DNA of 64,000 nucleotides from AP-15 sp963736715 (GCA_963736715.1 CAVTQA010000036.1:4285-68284); one strand, 5' to 3'. Shown: positions 36,548-45,590, counted from the first letter of the stretch. Numbers and translations are program-made. The notes: generated from the letters alone by a model not told the origin.

Positions 36548-37826
36548 GACCGTTCGGGTCGACTACATTGCGCGCGTCGAAGGCGAGAGCTCGCTCGAAC
36601 TTGATGTTCGCGACGGCGCGGTCGAGGCGGTCCGCCTCAGCATTTTCGAGCCGCCGCGCTTTTTCGAGGCACTGCTGCGCGGGCGCGGGTTCGGCGAGGT
36701 GCTCGACATCGTCGCCCGGATCTGCGGGATCTGTCCGATCGCCTACCAGATGAGCGGGGTGCACGCCATCGAGGATGTGCTCGACATCGCGGTCGACGCG
36801 CAGATTGGCACGTTGCGCCGGCTGCTCTATTGCGGCGAATGGATCGAAAGCCATGCGCTGCACATCGTGATGCTGCACGCGCCGGACTTCCTCGGCTATC
36901 CCGATGCCATCGCGATGGCGCGCGATCACGGAGACGCGGTGCAGCGCGGGCTCGCCCTTAAACGGGCCGGTAACGAGCTGCTGCGTCTGCTCGGGGGGCG
37001 CGAGATCCATCCGGTAAACATGCGGGTCGGCGGGTTTTATCGGGTTCCGAGCCGCGCCGAATTGGCGCCGGTAGCGGAAACCTTGAAACATGCGCGCGAT
37101 CAGGCTATCGAGACATTGCACTGGGCCGCGGCTTTCCCGTTTCTTGAATTTACCCGCGACTACGAGTTCGTGGCGCTGCGTCATCCTGACGAATACCCGA
37201 TGAATTCCGGGAGGATTGCCTCCTCGGCGGGCCTCGATATCGCCGTCGGCGACTATGAGACCGAGTTTCTCGAGCGTCAGGTGCCGTACTCGACGGCACT
37301 ACATTCGGTGCTGAAACGGCGGGGCGCTTATCTCGTCGGACCGATGGCGCGGTATGCAATCAATCGGGACCGCCTGCCGGCCGAGGTGCGGGCGCTGGCC
37401 GACGAGGCCGGTCTCGAGCCGGTGTGCCGCAATCCGTACCGCAGCATCCTCGTCCGCGCTGTCGAAATCGTTTATGCCTGCGGCGAGGCGCTGCGCTTGA
37501 TCGCCGGCTACGAGCAGCCGGCGCGACCCTTCATCGCGGCCGAACCGCGTGCCGGCGTCGGCTACGCCTGCACCGAGGCGCCGCGCGGCATCCTTTATCA
37601 CCGCTATCGGCTCGATGCCGAGGGGACCATCCAGGATGCTCGCCTCGTTCCACCAACCGCCCAGAACCAGGGTGTGATCGAAGAGGATTTGCGGGAGGTC
37701 GCCGCGGCGGGTCTCGATCTCGATCAGGACGCGCTGAAGGCCAATTGCGAGCAGAGCATCCGCAACCATGACCCGTGCATCTCCTGCGCCGCGCATTTCT
37801 TGAAACTGCATGTGCACCGGACATGA
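36537..37826 (+). CDS. hydA: [NiFe]-hydrogenase large subunit HydA (alpha)
   Basis: The 429-residue protein is close to the length of the Pyrococcus furiosus alpha subunit. The N-terminal nickel motif is RICGIC (Cys63, Cys66) and the C-terminal one is DPCISCAAH (Cys414, Cys417, His420). After His420 comes a nine-residue tail (FLKLHVHRT), the site normally cut by the maturation protease, whose gene follows. All four nickel-binding cysteines are present, so it should be active. ATG 36537 is preceded by AAGGAGG; the longer frame from 36294 lies inside hydD and is rejected. Final assignment to group 3b or another group 3 subtype needs a tree. Confidence 0.95.
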   Translation: MATKTVRVDYIARVEGESSLELDVRDGAVEAVRLSIFEPPRFFEALLRGRGFGEVLDIVARICGICPIAYQMSGVHAIEDVLDIAVDAQIGTLRRLLYCGEWIESHALHIVMLHAPDFLGYPDAIAMARDHGDAVQRGLALKRAGNELLRLLGGREIHPVNMRVGGFYRVPSRAELAPVAETLKHARDQAIETLHWAAAFPFLEFTRDYEFVALRHPDEYPMNSGRIASSAGLDIAVGDYETEFLERQVPYSTALHSVLKRRGAYLVGPMARYAINRDRLPAEVRALADEAGLEPVCRNPYRSILVRAVEIVYACGEALRLIAGYEQPARPFIAAEPRAGVGYACTEAPRGILYHRYRLDAEGTIQDARLVPPTAQNQGVIEEDLREVAAAGLDLDQDALKANCEQSIRNHDPCISCAAHFLKLHVHRT

Positions 37827-38338
37827 GCGGCAGCGTTCGGACGTGCGGCGGTGTCCTGCTAGTCGGGATCGGCAATCCCGACCGCGGCGATGACGGCTTT
37901 GGACCGGCGGTCGCAAATCGGTTCCGTGGGCTTGCGCCGCCTGGGGTTTGCGTCCTCGAATGCAGGGGCGATGTCCTCGATCTGATGGAAGAGTGGGAGG
38001 GATTCTCCGCAGTCATTGTCGTCGATGCGGCGGCGCCGATCAGCCGAGCGGGCCGGGTGCACCGCATCGATCTCGCGTGCCACCCGCTTCCTGGCGAAGT
38101 TGCGCGCAGTTCCACCCATGCGTTCGGCGTTGCCGAGGCGGTCGAGCTGGCGCGCAGCCTCGGCTGGCTGCCCCGCCATCTCGTCGCCTACCTGGTCGAG
38201 GGCGAAGATTTCGCTATCGGGGCGCCATTGTCCCCAGTGGTCGCCAAAGCCGTCGACGAGGTGGTCGAGCGCATTGTCACCGAACTCTCCCGGATATCAC
38301 CGGCGCATCGGGAGGAAGGAGCCGCCGAACATGCATGA
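37823..38338 (+). CDS. Hydrogenase maturation protease (HycI/HyaD family)
   Basis: The 171-residue protein begins with VGIGNPDRGDDGFGPAV near 14-30, the family signature containing the nickel-sensing acidic residue, and has a second acidic site in VIVVDAAA near 68. It would cut the C-terminal tail of HydA after nickel insertion. Its ATG overlaps the hydA stop codon (ATGA), a strong sign of coupled synthesis. A longer frame from 37775 runs through hydA and is rejected. Confidence 0.9.
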   Translation: MSGSVRTCGGVLLVGIGNPDRGDDGFGPAVANRFRGLAPPGVCVLECRGDVLDLMEEWEGFSAVIVVDAAAPISRAGRVHRIDLACHPLPGEVARSSTHAFGVAEAVELARSLGWLPRHLVAYLVEGEDFAIGAPLSPVVAKAVDEVVERIVTELSRISPAHREEGAAEHA

Positions 38339-38594
38339 GACGGCACTGGTTCGCGATGTCGTGCACCGAGTTGAAGACCTGGCGCGCTCGACCGGCGCCC
38401 ACCGGGTCACCGGGGCCAAGGTCTGGCTCGGTGCGCTGAGCGATCTTTCGGCCGAACACTTCCGCGAGCATTTCACCATTGAAGCGCGGCACACGCTGGC
38501 CGCCGGAGCAGTGCTGGAAATCGAAGTGTCGGACGATCGCGACCACCCGCATGCCCAGCAGGTTCGTTTGGAGAGCGTCGACCTCGATGAATGA
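38331..38594 (+). CDS. hypA: HypA-like nickel chaperone, short form
   Basis: The 87-residue protein starts MHETALVRDVV, with the MHE nickel-binding start of HypA and the family's alpha/beta core. It lacks the C-terminal zinc-binding segment: no cysteine appears, whereas typical HypA (about 113 residues) has two CxxC pairs. The frame ends naturally with no lesion, so it may be a specialised short form. It overlaps the protease gene by eight bases. Other hyp genes are not in this window and must be elsewhere. Confidence 0.8.
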   Translation: MHETALVRDVVHRVEDLARSTGAHRVTGAKVWLGALSDLSAEHFREHFTIEARHTLAAGAVLEIEVSDDRDHPHAQQVRLESVDLDE

Positions 38595-38657
38595 CCCCGA
38601 CGGGAGTTTTCACCGCGGGCCCTGCGCCGAGCAGATCCCCGATCTTGCCAATTTGAG

Positions 38658-39596
38658 CTAAGAACTGTTTCCGCCTGACATCGACTGATAGAGGCGCTCG
38701 ACATTGGCGCGCTGGCACAACTCGGTGCCGGTCCCGAATAGCGCCGCTGCCCCCGCCGCCATGCCCAAGCGGACGGCTTCGTGCAAGGGCAGTCCGCGGG
38801 ACAGACCGAGAACAATTCCTGCCAGCATGCTGTCCCCTGCGCCCACCGTGCTTCTCGCTTCAATCGGAATCGCGCCGAAGCGCTCGCATCCGTCAGCGGT
38901 TGCCACCAGTGCGCCTTGGGCGCCGAGCGACAGAACCACGATTTCGCTGCGGCCCTGCTCGATGATCTGCCGTGCCGCACGCTGCTGATCGCCCTCCGAG
39001 CGGATTTCCCGCCCGCACAAATCCTCCAGCTCGCGCAGGCTCGGCTTCAGCAGATAAATGGAGTTGCCAGCTTTTTTGAGTGCCGGACCCGAGGTATCGA
39101 GGATCAGCCGCTTGCCGAGCGTCTTCGCAAGTTCGGTCACTCGCGCGTAAAAATCGTCGGAGACGCCGAGCGGCAGACTGCCGCTGGCGACGATAAAGTC
39201 CGCTCTTCGCGCCTGTAGAGAAAGTTCGTCGAGACAGCGTTCCTGGTCTCGCTCGGAAATCTCGGGTCCCGGGAGGATGAACCGGAATTGTTGTCCGGTC
39301 GCGCGTTCTTCGACTGCGAGGCTTTCGCGGGTGAAGCCGGCAATCGCGACGGCATCGTAGGCGACATCTTCCTCGTCCAATAAATGCCGGATCATCTCGC
39401 CCGCAGCACCGCCGGCCGGGAAAATCGCGACCGCCTCGCCGCCTAGCGCGTGCACCGCGCGCGCGACGTTGATGCCGCCACCTCCCGGATCATAGCGCGG
39501 CGCTGCACAGCGCAGCTTATGGGTCGGCACTACCCGATACGTCGCGGTGGCGATGTCGAGCGCGGGGTTCATCGTCAATGTGACGATCGGCTGCAT
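38658..39596 (-). CDS. pfkB: PfkB-family sugar kinase, probable 6-phosphofructokinase II
   Basis: The 312-residue ribokinase-family protein starts MQPIVTLTMNPALDIATAT, has the PGGGGINVARAVHALGG signature near 37-53, and the catalytic GAGDSMLAG near 251-259 (Asp254). Length and motifs fit Escherichia coli Pfk-2 better than tagatose or fructose-1-phosphate kinases, but the substrate is not proven. It begins ten bases after the ppsA stop with AAGGGGGTCTCC before the ATG; the longer frame back to 39734 overlaps ppsA and is rejected. It is the last gene of the minus-strand ppsA-pfkB unit. It ends convergently with hypA, leaving 63 bases without a clear terminator. Confidence 0.88.
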   Translation of the reverse strand: MQPIVTLTMNPALDIATATYRVVPTHKLRCAAPRYDPGGGGINVARAVHALGGEAVAIFPAGGAAGEMIRHLLDEEDVAYDAVAIAGFTRESLAVEERATGQQFRFILPGPEISERDQERCLDELSLQARRADFIVASGSLPLGVSDDFYARVTELAKTLGKRLILDTSGPALKKAGNSIYLLKPSLRELEDLCGREIRSEGDQQRAARQIIEQGRSEIVVLSLGAQGALVATADGCERFGAIPIEARSTVGAGDSMLAGIVLGLSRGLPLHEAVRLGMAAGAAALFGTGTELCQRANVERLYQSMSGGNSS

Positions 39597-39606
39597 GGAG
39601 ACCCCC

Positions 39607-42024
39607 TTACTCGGCGGCAACCGGGCGAGCGGCCGCCGACTGCTCGGCTTCGTACACTGCGGTGATCGTGCGCAGCAGGCTCGCCGCGGTGACGCTGATC
39701 GAGTCGATCCCGAGCCTGGCGAGGAACTGCGCAATCTCAGGATAATTCGCCGGCGCCTCGCCGCAGATTCCGACGTGACGGTGGTTGCGCTTGGCGCCGG
39801 TCACCGCAAGCCGCAGCATTTCGAGCATGCCGGGGTCGCGTTCATCGAAATCGAAGGCAACGATCTCGGAATCGCGGTCGACCCCCAAGGTCAATTGCGT
39901 CAGATCGTTGGAGCCGATCGAAAAGCCGTCGAACTGCTGGGCGAAGGCGTCGATCTGGATGACGTTGTTGGGGATCTCGCACATCACGTAGATCTCCAAG
40001 CCGTTCTCGCCGCGCTTGAGCCCGTGCTGCGCCATTGTCGCGATCACCTGCTCGGCTTCCGCGACGCGTCGGCAGAACGGCACCATAATCTTCAGGTTGA
40101 TCAGCCCCATCTCCTTGCGGACCCGGGCGAGTGCGGCGCATTCGAGCGCGAAGCCGGCGGCATAGGCTGGGTGGGCATAGCGCGAGGCGCCGCGGAAGCC
40201 GAGCATCGGATTGTCCTCCTTCGGCTCGAACCCGGCGCCGCCGATCAGGCTCGCATATTCATTGGTCTTGAAGTCCGACAGCCGGACGATGACCGGTTTC
40301 GGAAAGAATGCCGCGGCGATCGTGCCGATGCCCTCCGCGAGCTTTTCGACGAAGAAATCGGCGGGTTGGGGATAATTCCGCACGAGCTTCGCGATCGCGG
40401 CCCGCGCCGTCCTTGAGGCGACCTTGTCCGGCGAAACGAGCGCCATTGGATGGACGCCGATGTGGTTGTTGATGATGAACTCCATGCGCGCCAGCCCGAC
40501 CCCGTCATTGGGCAGCATCGCGGTATGATAGGCGAGCTCGGGATTGGCCAAATTGAGCATGATCTCGATTCGCGGCCGCGGCACCCCGCCCGCTGGCACT
40601 CGTGTTACCTCGAACGGGAGCTGGCCGTCATAGACCTTGCCGGCTTCCCCCTCGGCGCAGCTGACGGTGACGACGGCCCCGGTCCGCAGCTTTTCGAGCG
40701 CCCCTTCGGCGCCGACTACCGCAGGCACGCCGAGCTCACGGGCGACAATAGCGGCATGGCAGGTACGCCCGCCATGGCTGGTGACGATCGCCCCCGCGGT
40801 CTTCATGACCGGCTCCCAATCGGGGCTCGTCGCCTCGGCCACCAGCACCTCTCCCGGGTGGAAGGCGGAAAGGTCGTGCGCACCGGCCACCTGTCGGACC
40901 GTGCCGGAGGCGATCTTCTCGCCGACCGCGCGTCCGGTGACCAACACCGGACCGCCGGTCTTGAGCGCATAGGTCTCGAAAGCGCCCGTGACCTGCTGCG
41001 ATGCGACCGTTTCGGGGCGGGCCTGGACGATGTAGAGCTCGCTGTCCTCGCCGTCCTTCGCCCATTCGATGTCCATCGGGGTCGGATGCCCGGCGAGCTG
41101 CGAGTAATGATCTTCGATGCGGATCGCGCAATCTGCGAGATCGAGCACCTCCGCATCGGTCAGGCAAAACCGTTCGCGCGCCGCCTTAGTGGTCGGCAGG
41201 TTCTGCGTGCTCGCGTCGCCGTGCCCGCTGGCATAGACGAGCCGCATCTGCTTGCCGCCGAGTGCGCGGCTCAGCACCGCGCGGTATCCCTGCCGGAAGG
41301 TCGGTTTGTGGACGTAGAACTCGTCGGGATCGACCTTGCCCTGCACGATGTTCTCGCCGAGACCCCAGGATCCGGTGAGGAAGACCACGTCGCGGAAGCC
41401 GGATTCGGTGTCGAGGGTGAAGATGACCCCGCTCGAGGCCAGATCGGAGCGCACCATCTTCATCACCCCGACCGACAGTGCCACCTTGAAATGGTCGAAG
41501 CCGTTGTCGATACGATAGACGATGGCGCGGTCGGTGAAGATCGACGCAAAGCAGCGCCGGCAGGCCTCGATCACGTCGGCCTCACCGCGCACATTCAAAA
41601 AGCTCTCATGCTGACCGGCAAAGCTCGCCGTCGGCAGGTCCTCGGCGGTCGCCGAGCTGCGCACCGCGACCGCGACGCTGGCGCCGCATTTCCCCTCGAG
41701 CGCGTGATAGGATCGGGCGATCTCTTCGCGCAGCCGCGTGTTGCCGGTCGCCTCGTAGACGATCCGGCGGGCGGCCGCGGCCCGTTCCGCGAGGAGCGCC
41801 ACGTCGTGATGGTCGAAATCCGAAATCAGTCGGCGCAGCTCCTCCCCGGCCCCGGCCTCGCCGAGCGCGTCGCGGTAGGCCGCCGCAGTCAGCGCGAACC
41901 CCTCCGGGACCCGAGCGCCTAGTAGCGAGTACAGCTCGCCGAGAGAGGCGGTCTTGCCGCCAACCGCAGGGACGTCCTTGAGCCTAATGTCGTCGAACCA
42001 GCGGACGCAGGACTTTGCCGACAT
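39607..42024 (-). CDS. ppsA: Phosphoenolpyruvate synthase
   Basis: The 805-residue protein is close to Escherichia coli PpsA (792). It has an N-terminal ATP-grasp/PPDK domain (MSAKSCVRWFDDIRLKD, AVGGKTASLGELYS, RSSATAEDLPTASFAGQHES), the phospho-histidine domain with GGRTCHAAIVARELG near 416, and a C-terminal PEP-binding barrel (GFRGASRYAHP, GICGEAPANYPEIAQFL). It makes PEP from pyruvate with ATP to AMP, though enzymes in this setting might run toward pyruvate under energy stress (inference). The true start is ATG 42024 with GGAGAGGATCC just before it. A longer frame back to 42249 fuses in the remnant of a gap gene. FixK box at 42085-42098. Confidence 0.94.
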   Translation of the reverse strand: MSAKSCVRWFDDIRLKDVPAVGGKTASLGELYSLLGARVPEGFALTAAAYRDALGEAGAGEELRRLISDFDHHDVALLAERAAAARRIVYEATGNTRLREEIARSYHALEGKCGASVAVAVRSSATAEDLPTASFAGQHESFLNVRGEADVIEACRRCFASIFTDRAIVYRIDNGFDHFKVALSVGVMKMVRSDLASSGVIFTLDTESGFRDVVFLTGSWGLGENIVQGKVDPDEFYVHKPTFRQGYRAVLSRALGGKQMRLVYASGHGDASTQNLPTTKAARERFCLTDAEVLDLADCAIRIEDHYSQLAGHPTPMDIEWAKDGEDSELYIVQARPETVASQQVTGAFETYALKTGGPVLVTGRAVGEKIASGTVRQVAGAHDLSAFHPGEVLVAEATSPDWEPVMKTAGAIVTSHGGRTCHAAIVARELGVPAVVGAEGALEKLRTGAVVTVSCAEGEAGKVYDGQLPFEVTRVPAGGVPRPRIEIMLNLANPELAYHTAMLPNDGVGLARMEFIINNHIGVHPMALVSPDKVASRTARAAIAKLVRNYPQPADFFVEKLAEGIGTIAAAFFPKPVIVRLSDFKTNEYASLIGGAGFEPKEDNPMLGFRGASRYAHPAYAAGFALECAALARVRKEMGLINLKIMVPFCRRVAEAEQVIATMAQHGLKRGENGLEIYVMCEIPNNVIQIDAFAQQFDGFSIGSNDLTQLTLGVDRDSEIVAFDFDERDPGMLEMLRLAVTGAKRNHRHVGICGEAPANYPEIAQFLARLGIDSISVTAASLLRTITAVYEAEQSAAARPVAAE

Positions 42025-42084
42025 TGGATCCTCTCCTATTTGCAACCTTAAACCAAAGTGTCGCGTGTGAGAGGCGGCCTCGCA

Positions 42085-42098
42085 TTGATCTAGATCAC
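42085..42098 (-). promoter_or_regulatory. FixK/FNR box before ppsA
   Basis: TTGATCTAGATCAC has one mismatch. Predicted minus-strand start is about 42050, 26 bases before the ppsA ATG at 42024. Confidence 0.75.
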
Positions 42099-42142
42099 GC
42101 TGGTGTGAATCGATCGGATGAGCGCTGTTGCAGGTCGACTGC

Positions 42143-42251
42143 GCCGTCCCGATCCGGCCAAAGCCATTGATCGCCACTCGTGCCGCCGTGGGTGATCCAA
42201 TTGGGGTCGTCATGGCAGGTTCGAGCCCGCGGGCTCGCCAGCGCCTCAATC
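42143..42251 (-). pseudogene. Remnant of a second gap gene (promoter and first codons)
   Basis: From 42213 the minus strand reads MTTPIGSPTAARVAINGFGR then IGT before losing similarity. RVAINGFGR is the start of glyceraldehyde-3-phosphate dehydrogenase and matches the intact gene at 45590. Upstream bases 42214-42251 also match the gap promoter (GGCGAGCC-C/G-GCGG and CGAACCTGCCATG), including a decayed FixK box (ATGATGTAGATTGA). The rest of the gene has been deleted and replaced by the ppsA promoter, leaving an in-frame fusion upstream of ppsA. Confidence 0.75.
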
Positions 42252-42316
42252 TACATCATTCCGAAGCGACGAACGTTCGTCCGGCGCCGTCGACGAGCCT
42301 GTGCGTATGGCCCCAA

Positions 42317-43013
42317 TCAGCTCGTCTTGAGGTAATGGTGTTCGATGGGGCGAAGCGCGCCATCCAGCGCGTAAACAAGTGGGGCGCCAGTTGGGATCTC
42401 AAGGCCAGGTATCTCGTTGTCGGTGATTCGATCGAGATACTTCACAAGCGCGCGCAGACTATTGCCGTGCGCGGAAACGAGCACCGTCCGACTTAATCGC
42501 AACTGCGGCAGCAACACTCGGTCCCAGTACGGCAAGAAGCGTGCGACGGTGTCCTTCAGGCTCTCCGCTCTCGGCAGTTCCTCGTCCGAAAGGGCCGCAT
42601 ATCGCGGATCGAGTCCGGGGAAGCGTTCGTCGCGGTCGTCGAGCGCCGGTGGCCGAGCGTCGTAGCTGCGGCGCCACGCGTGCACCTGCTCTTCGCCCAT
42701 TCTTTGGGCGGTCTCTGCCTTGTTCAGCCCTTGCAGTGCACCGTAGTGACGTTCGTTCAGCCGCCAGCTCGTATGGATCGGCAGCCACATCCGATCGAGA
42801 TCATCGAGAACGATCCACAATGTGCGGATGGCGCGCTTGAGATACGACGTGCAGCACCAGTCCGGCGCGATCTCGTGCGTCTTGAGCAGGGCCGCCGCCC
42901 GATGCGCTTCTCCGACGCCCTTGTCGGGAGAGATCCACGCCCGTCCAGCCAGTGAAACGGTAGTCCCGTTTCCAGATGCTCTCGCCGTGCCTTAGAAGAA
43001 TGAGTTGGACCAT
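42317..43013 (-). pseudogene. gpmA: 2,3-bisphosphoglycerate-dependent phosphoglycerate mutase, frameshifted
   Basis: Two frames make one GpmA of about 232 residues: MVQLILLRHGESIWKRDYRF to about residue 31, then after one extra G near 42925 WIVLDDLDRMWLPIHTSWRL, LNERHYGALQGLNK, and LVSAHGNSLRALVKYLDRIT to the end. Catalytic His (RHGE, AHGNS) and Arg residues are present. GAGGAGATC precedes ATG 43013. With a single one-base shift and otherwise clean sequence, this could be a very recent mutation or a sequencing error. It sits between pgk and ppsA in the glycolytic block. Confidence 0.8.
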
Positions 43014-43297
43014 GATCTCCTCGGGTGAAGGCAGCAGCCTAACGGATCCTCACCACGTCCCGCGGTTGTGACTCGGGCGAACACCCTCGCCCGTCGGCAC
43101 CTGTAGGTCCGTGGCGATCTTTGTCGTGACCCGGCTCGGAACAACACCGGCACTGAAGCCCACCTTTTGTGCAGGGAAGCCGTTCGCAGTCCGGATCCGG
43201 ACTGCGGTGCCATCAGGCGGCCACCGAGCGAGCGGCAGCAAAGCATCGCGATAGGGCCATCACGCTCCTCCTTGCGCCGGCGAGAATTTGCCCGGCG

Positions 43298-44521
43298 CTA
43301 GTTCGAAACTGATTGATCTGCTACAGTCGCACCAAGGACCGCGACCCCAGGTAGCTCGCGACCTTCCAGCCATTCGAGGAACGCACCGCCTGCCGTCGAG
43401 ACGTAGGACAGCTCCCCCGTGACCCCGGCGGCGGCGAGGGCCGCAACCGTGTCGCCGCCGCCGGCGACGCTGAGCAGTTTCCCGGCGCGGGTGAGCTCGC
43501 CGACCTTCTTCGCCACGGCCACTGTACCGCGATCGAAAGGCGGCGTCTCGAAAGCGCCAAGCGGTCCGTTCCAGACGAGGGTGCGTGCTTCCTCGAGAGC
43601 GGCAGCGATGCGCGTCACCGTCTCCGGGCCGATATCGAGGATCATCACATCGCTCGGAACCGCCCCGATCCCGACCGTCCGGGCGGCAACGCCCGGTTCG
43701 AATGCGCCGGCCACTACCGCATCCTCGGGCAAGATAACGCGGCGGTTCCGCTGGCGCGCCAAGGCGAGGATCTGGCGCGCGCTGTCGGCCATGTCGCGTT
43801 CGCAGATCGAACGGCCGATTTCCCGACCCTCGGCAAAGAGGAATGTGTTCGCCATCGCTCCGGCGACGACGAGAATGTCGACCTTGGCGATGAGGAAGCG
43901 CAGGACATCGAGCTTGGTCGACACTTTTGCCCCGCCGATCAGCGCCAGGACGGGTGGCGTCGGCTTCTCGAGGGCGTCCGTCAAGGCCGTGAGCTCAGCC
44001 TGCATCAGCTTTCCGGCCGCACTCGGCAGCAACCGAGCCAGAGCGTCGATCGAGGCGTGCGCGCGGTGCGCGGCGGAGAAGGCATCGTCGACGTAGACAT
44101 CGCCCAGCTCGGCAAGGGCACGCGCGAACTCGGGCGAGTTCGCTTCCTCCTCCTTGTGGAAGCGAAGATTTTCGAGGAGAGCGACCTGCCCTGGCCGAAG
44201 CGCCGCGACGACGCGCTTTGCTTCTGCACCGATACAATCCTCGGCGAAGACCACATCCCGGCCGCCGATCGCTCGGCTTAGCGGCGCTATCAGCGACCGG
44301 AGGGAAAAAGCCGGATCCCTCTTCCCCTCCGGGCGCCCGAAATGGGACATCACGATCACCTTGGCGCCTCTGTCGATCAGCGTCACCAGCGTGGGTGCGA
44401 GCCGCTCGATTCGGGTGGCGTCGGTCACGACGCCGCCCTTTAGTGGTACGTTTAGATCTGCGCGCAGCAACACCCGCTTTCCGCGGACATCGATGTCGTC
44501 GAGGGTGCGAAATCTCGGCAT
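43298..44521 (-). CDS. pgk: Phosphoglycerate kinase
   Basis: The 407-residue protein shows the full family pattern: RADLNVPL at 19-26, MSHFGRPEGKRDP near 58, LLENLRFHKEEE near 115, GGAKVSTKLDVL near 198, and the C-terminal phosphate loop (VAGGGDTVAAL near 355). It interconverts 1,3-bisphosphoglycerate and 3-phosphoglycerate, giving ATP in the glycolytic direction. AGGAGCTGACGATCC precedes ATG 44521. It lies 58 bases after gap and is probably cotranscribed from the FixK box at 45648. The 284 bases between pgk and gpmA (43014-43297) hold no assignable gene, although a 63-codon minus frame at 43050-43241 is open. Confidence 0.96.
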   Translation of the reverse strand: MPRFRTLDDIDVRGKRVLLRADLNVPLKGGVVTDATRIERLAPTLVTLIDRGAKVIVMSHFGRPEGKRDPAFSLRSLIAPLSRAIGGRDVVFAEDCIGAEAKRVVAALRPGQVALLENLRFHKEEEANSPEFARALAELGDVYVDDAFSAAHRAHASIDALARLLPSAAGKLMQAELTALTDALEKPTPPVLALIGGAKVSTKLDVLRFLIAKVDILVVAGAMANTFLFAEGREIGRSICERDMADSARQILALARQRNRRVILPEDAVVAGAFEPGVAARTVGIGAVPSDVMILDIGPETVTRIAAALEEARTLVWNGPLGAFETPPFDRGTVAVAKKVGELTRAGKLLSVAGGGDTVAALAAAGVTGELSYVSTAGGAFLEWLEGRELPGVAVLGATVADQSVSN

Positions 44522-44579
44522 GGATCGTCAGCTCCTGTTGGCAAGGCTTCGGCCCGCAGGCATGAAAAACTCAACGCGC

Positions 44580-45590
44580 TCAGCCAAATCGGCCGAAATA
44601 GGCCGCGACCTCGACCATACGGTTCGAGAATCCCCATTCGTTGTCGTACCAGGCGAGGACGCGGACGAAGCGTTTGTCGAGGACCTGCGTCTGCGTTACA
44701 TCGAACGTTGCGCTGTGCGGGTCGTGATTGAAGTCGACCGAGACCGTCGGCGCCTTGTTGATGCCGAGGATGCCGCGCAGCTGCTCCAACTCCGCTGCCT
44801 TCTCCATCAGCGCATTGACCTCCTCGCGCGAAGTATCGCGGGCAGCGTCGAATTTGAAGTCGATCAGCGACACATTCGCGGTAGGCACCCGGATCGCAGC
44901 GCCGTCGAGCTTTCCTTTGAGCGCCGGCAGGACGAGACCGACCGCCTTCGCCGCACCGGTCGAGGTCGGGATCATCGATAGGGCCGCGGCACGCGCGCGC
45001 CGCAAATCCTTGTGCAGGGCGTCTACAATATTCTGGTCGCCGGTATAGGCATGGACTGTCGTCATGTAACCGCGCTCGATGCCGATGCCCTGGTGCATCA
45101 CATAGGCCACCGGAGCGAGGCAGTTGGTCGTGCATGAGGCGTTCGAGATGACTTTGTGCTCGGGTGTCAACTCCTGGTGGTTGACCCCCATGACGATGGT
45201 CATGTCGGCACCATCGGCCGGTGCCGAGACGATCACGCGTTTGGCCCCGGCTTCGAGGTGTTTTGCCGCGGCCGCTCGCTTGGTAAAGATTCCGGTGCAT
45301 TCGAGCACTACATCGACGCCGAGATTGCGCCAGGGTAGCTGTGCGGGGTCGCGTTCCGCGGTCACTGCGATCTTTCCGCGGCCGATGTCCATCCAGTTAT
45401 CGCCGGTGTTGACCTCGTCGGGGAAGCGACCGTGCACGCTGTCGTATTTGAGAAGATGGGCGTTGGTCGCCACCGGGCCGAGGTCGTTGATCGCGACCAC
45501 CTCGACATCCTCGCACTTGGCGTTATGCGCCGCGCGCAGGGCCATCCGGCCGGTCCGGCCAAAGCCGTTGATTGCTACTCGTACCGCCAT
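44580..45590 (-). CDS. gap: Glyceraldehyde-3-phosphate dehydrogenase
   Basis: The 336-residue protein has the NAD-binding start VRVAINGFGRTGRMALRA, the catalytic cysteine at Cys153 in SNASCTTNC, HAYTGDQ, and the C-terminal WYDNEWGFSNRM. It performs the oxidative step of glycolysis or its reverse. ATG 45590 is chosen for AAGGAACGAACC upstream; the frame extends to 45758 but that part is not GAPDH-like. The FixK box at 45648-45661 predicts a start near 45613, 23 bases ahead. First gene of gap-pgk-gpmA. Confidence 0.96.
   Translation of the reverse strand: MAVRVAINGFGRTGRMALRAAHNAKCEDVEVVAINDLGPVATNAHLLKYDSVHGRFPDEVNTGDNWMDIGRGKIAVTAERDPAQLPWRNLGVDVVLECTGIFTKRAAAAKHLEAGAKRVIVSAPADGADMTIVMGVNHQELTPEHKVISNASCTTNCLAPVAYVMHQGIGIERGYMTTVHAYTGDQNIVDALHKDLRRARAAALSMIPTSTGAAKAVGLVLPALKGKLDGAAIRVPTANVSLIDFKFDAARDTSREEVNALMEKAAELEQLRGILGINKAPTVSVDFNHDPHSATFDVTQTQVLDKRFVRVLAWYDNEWGFSNRMVEVAAYFGRFG

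Noticed and set aside
40450..41922. 490-codon plus-strand frame opposite ppsA
   Set aside because: Same reasoning: ppsA is complete and the antisense product resembles no family.
43050..43241. 63-codon minus-strand frame between pgk and gpmA
   Set aside because: It reads as plausible protein but matches nothing I know and has no ribosome site; it may be a fragment.
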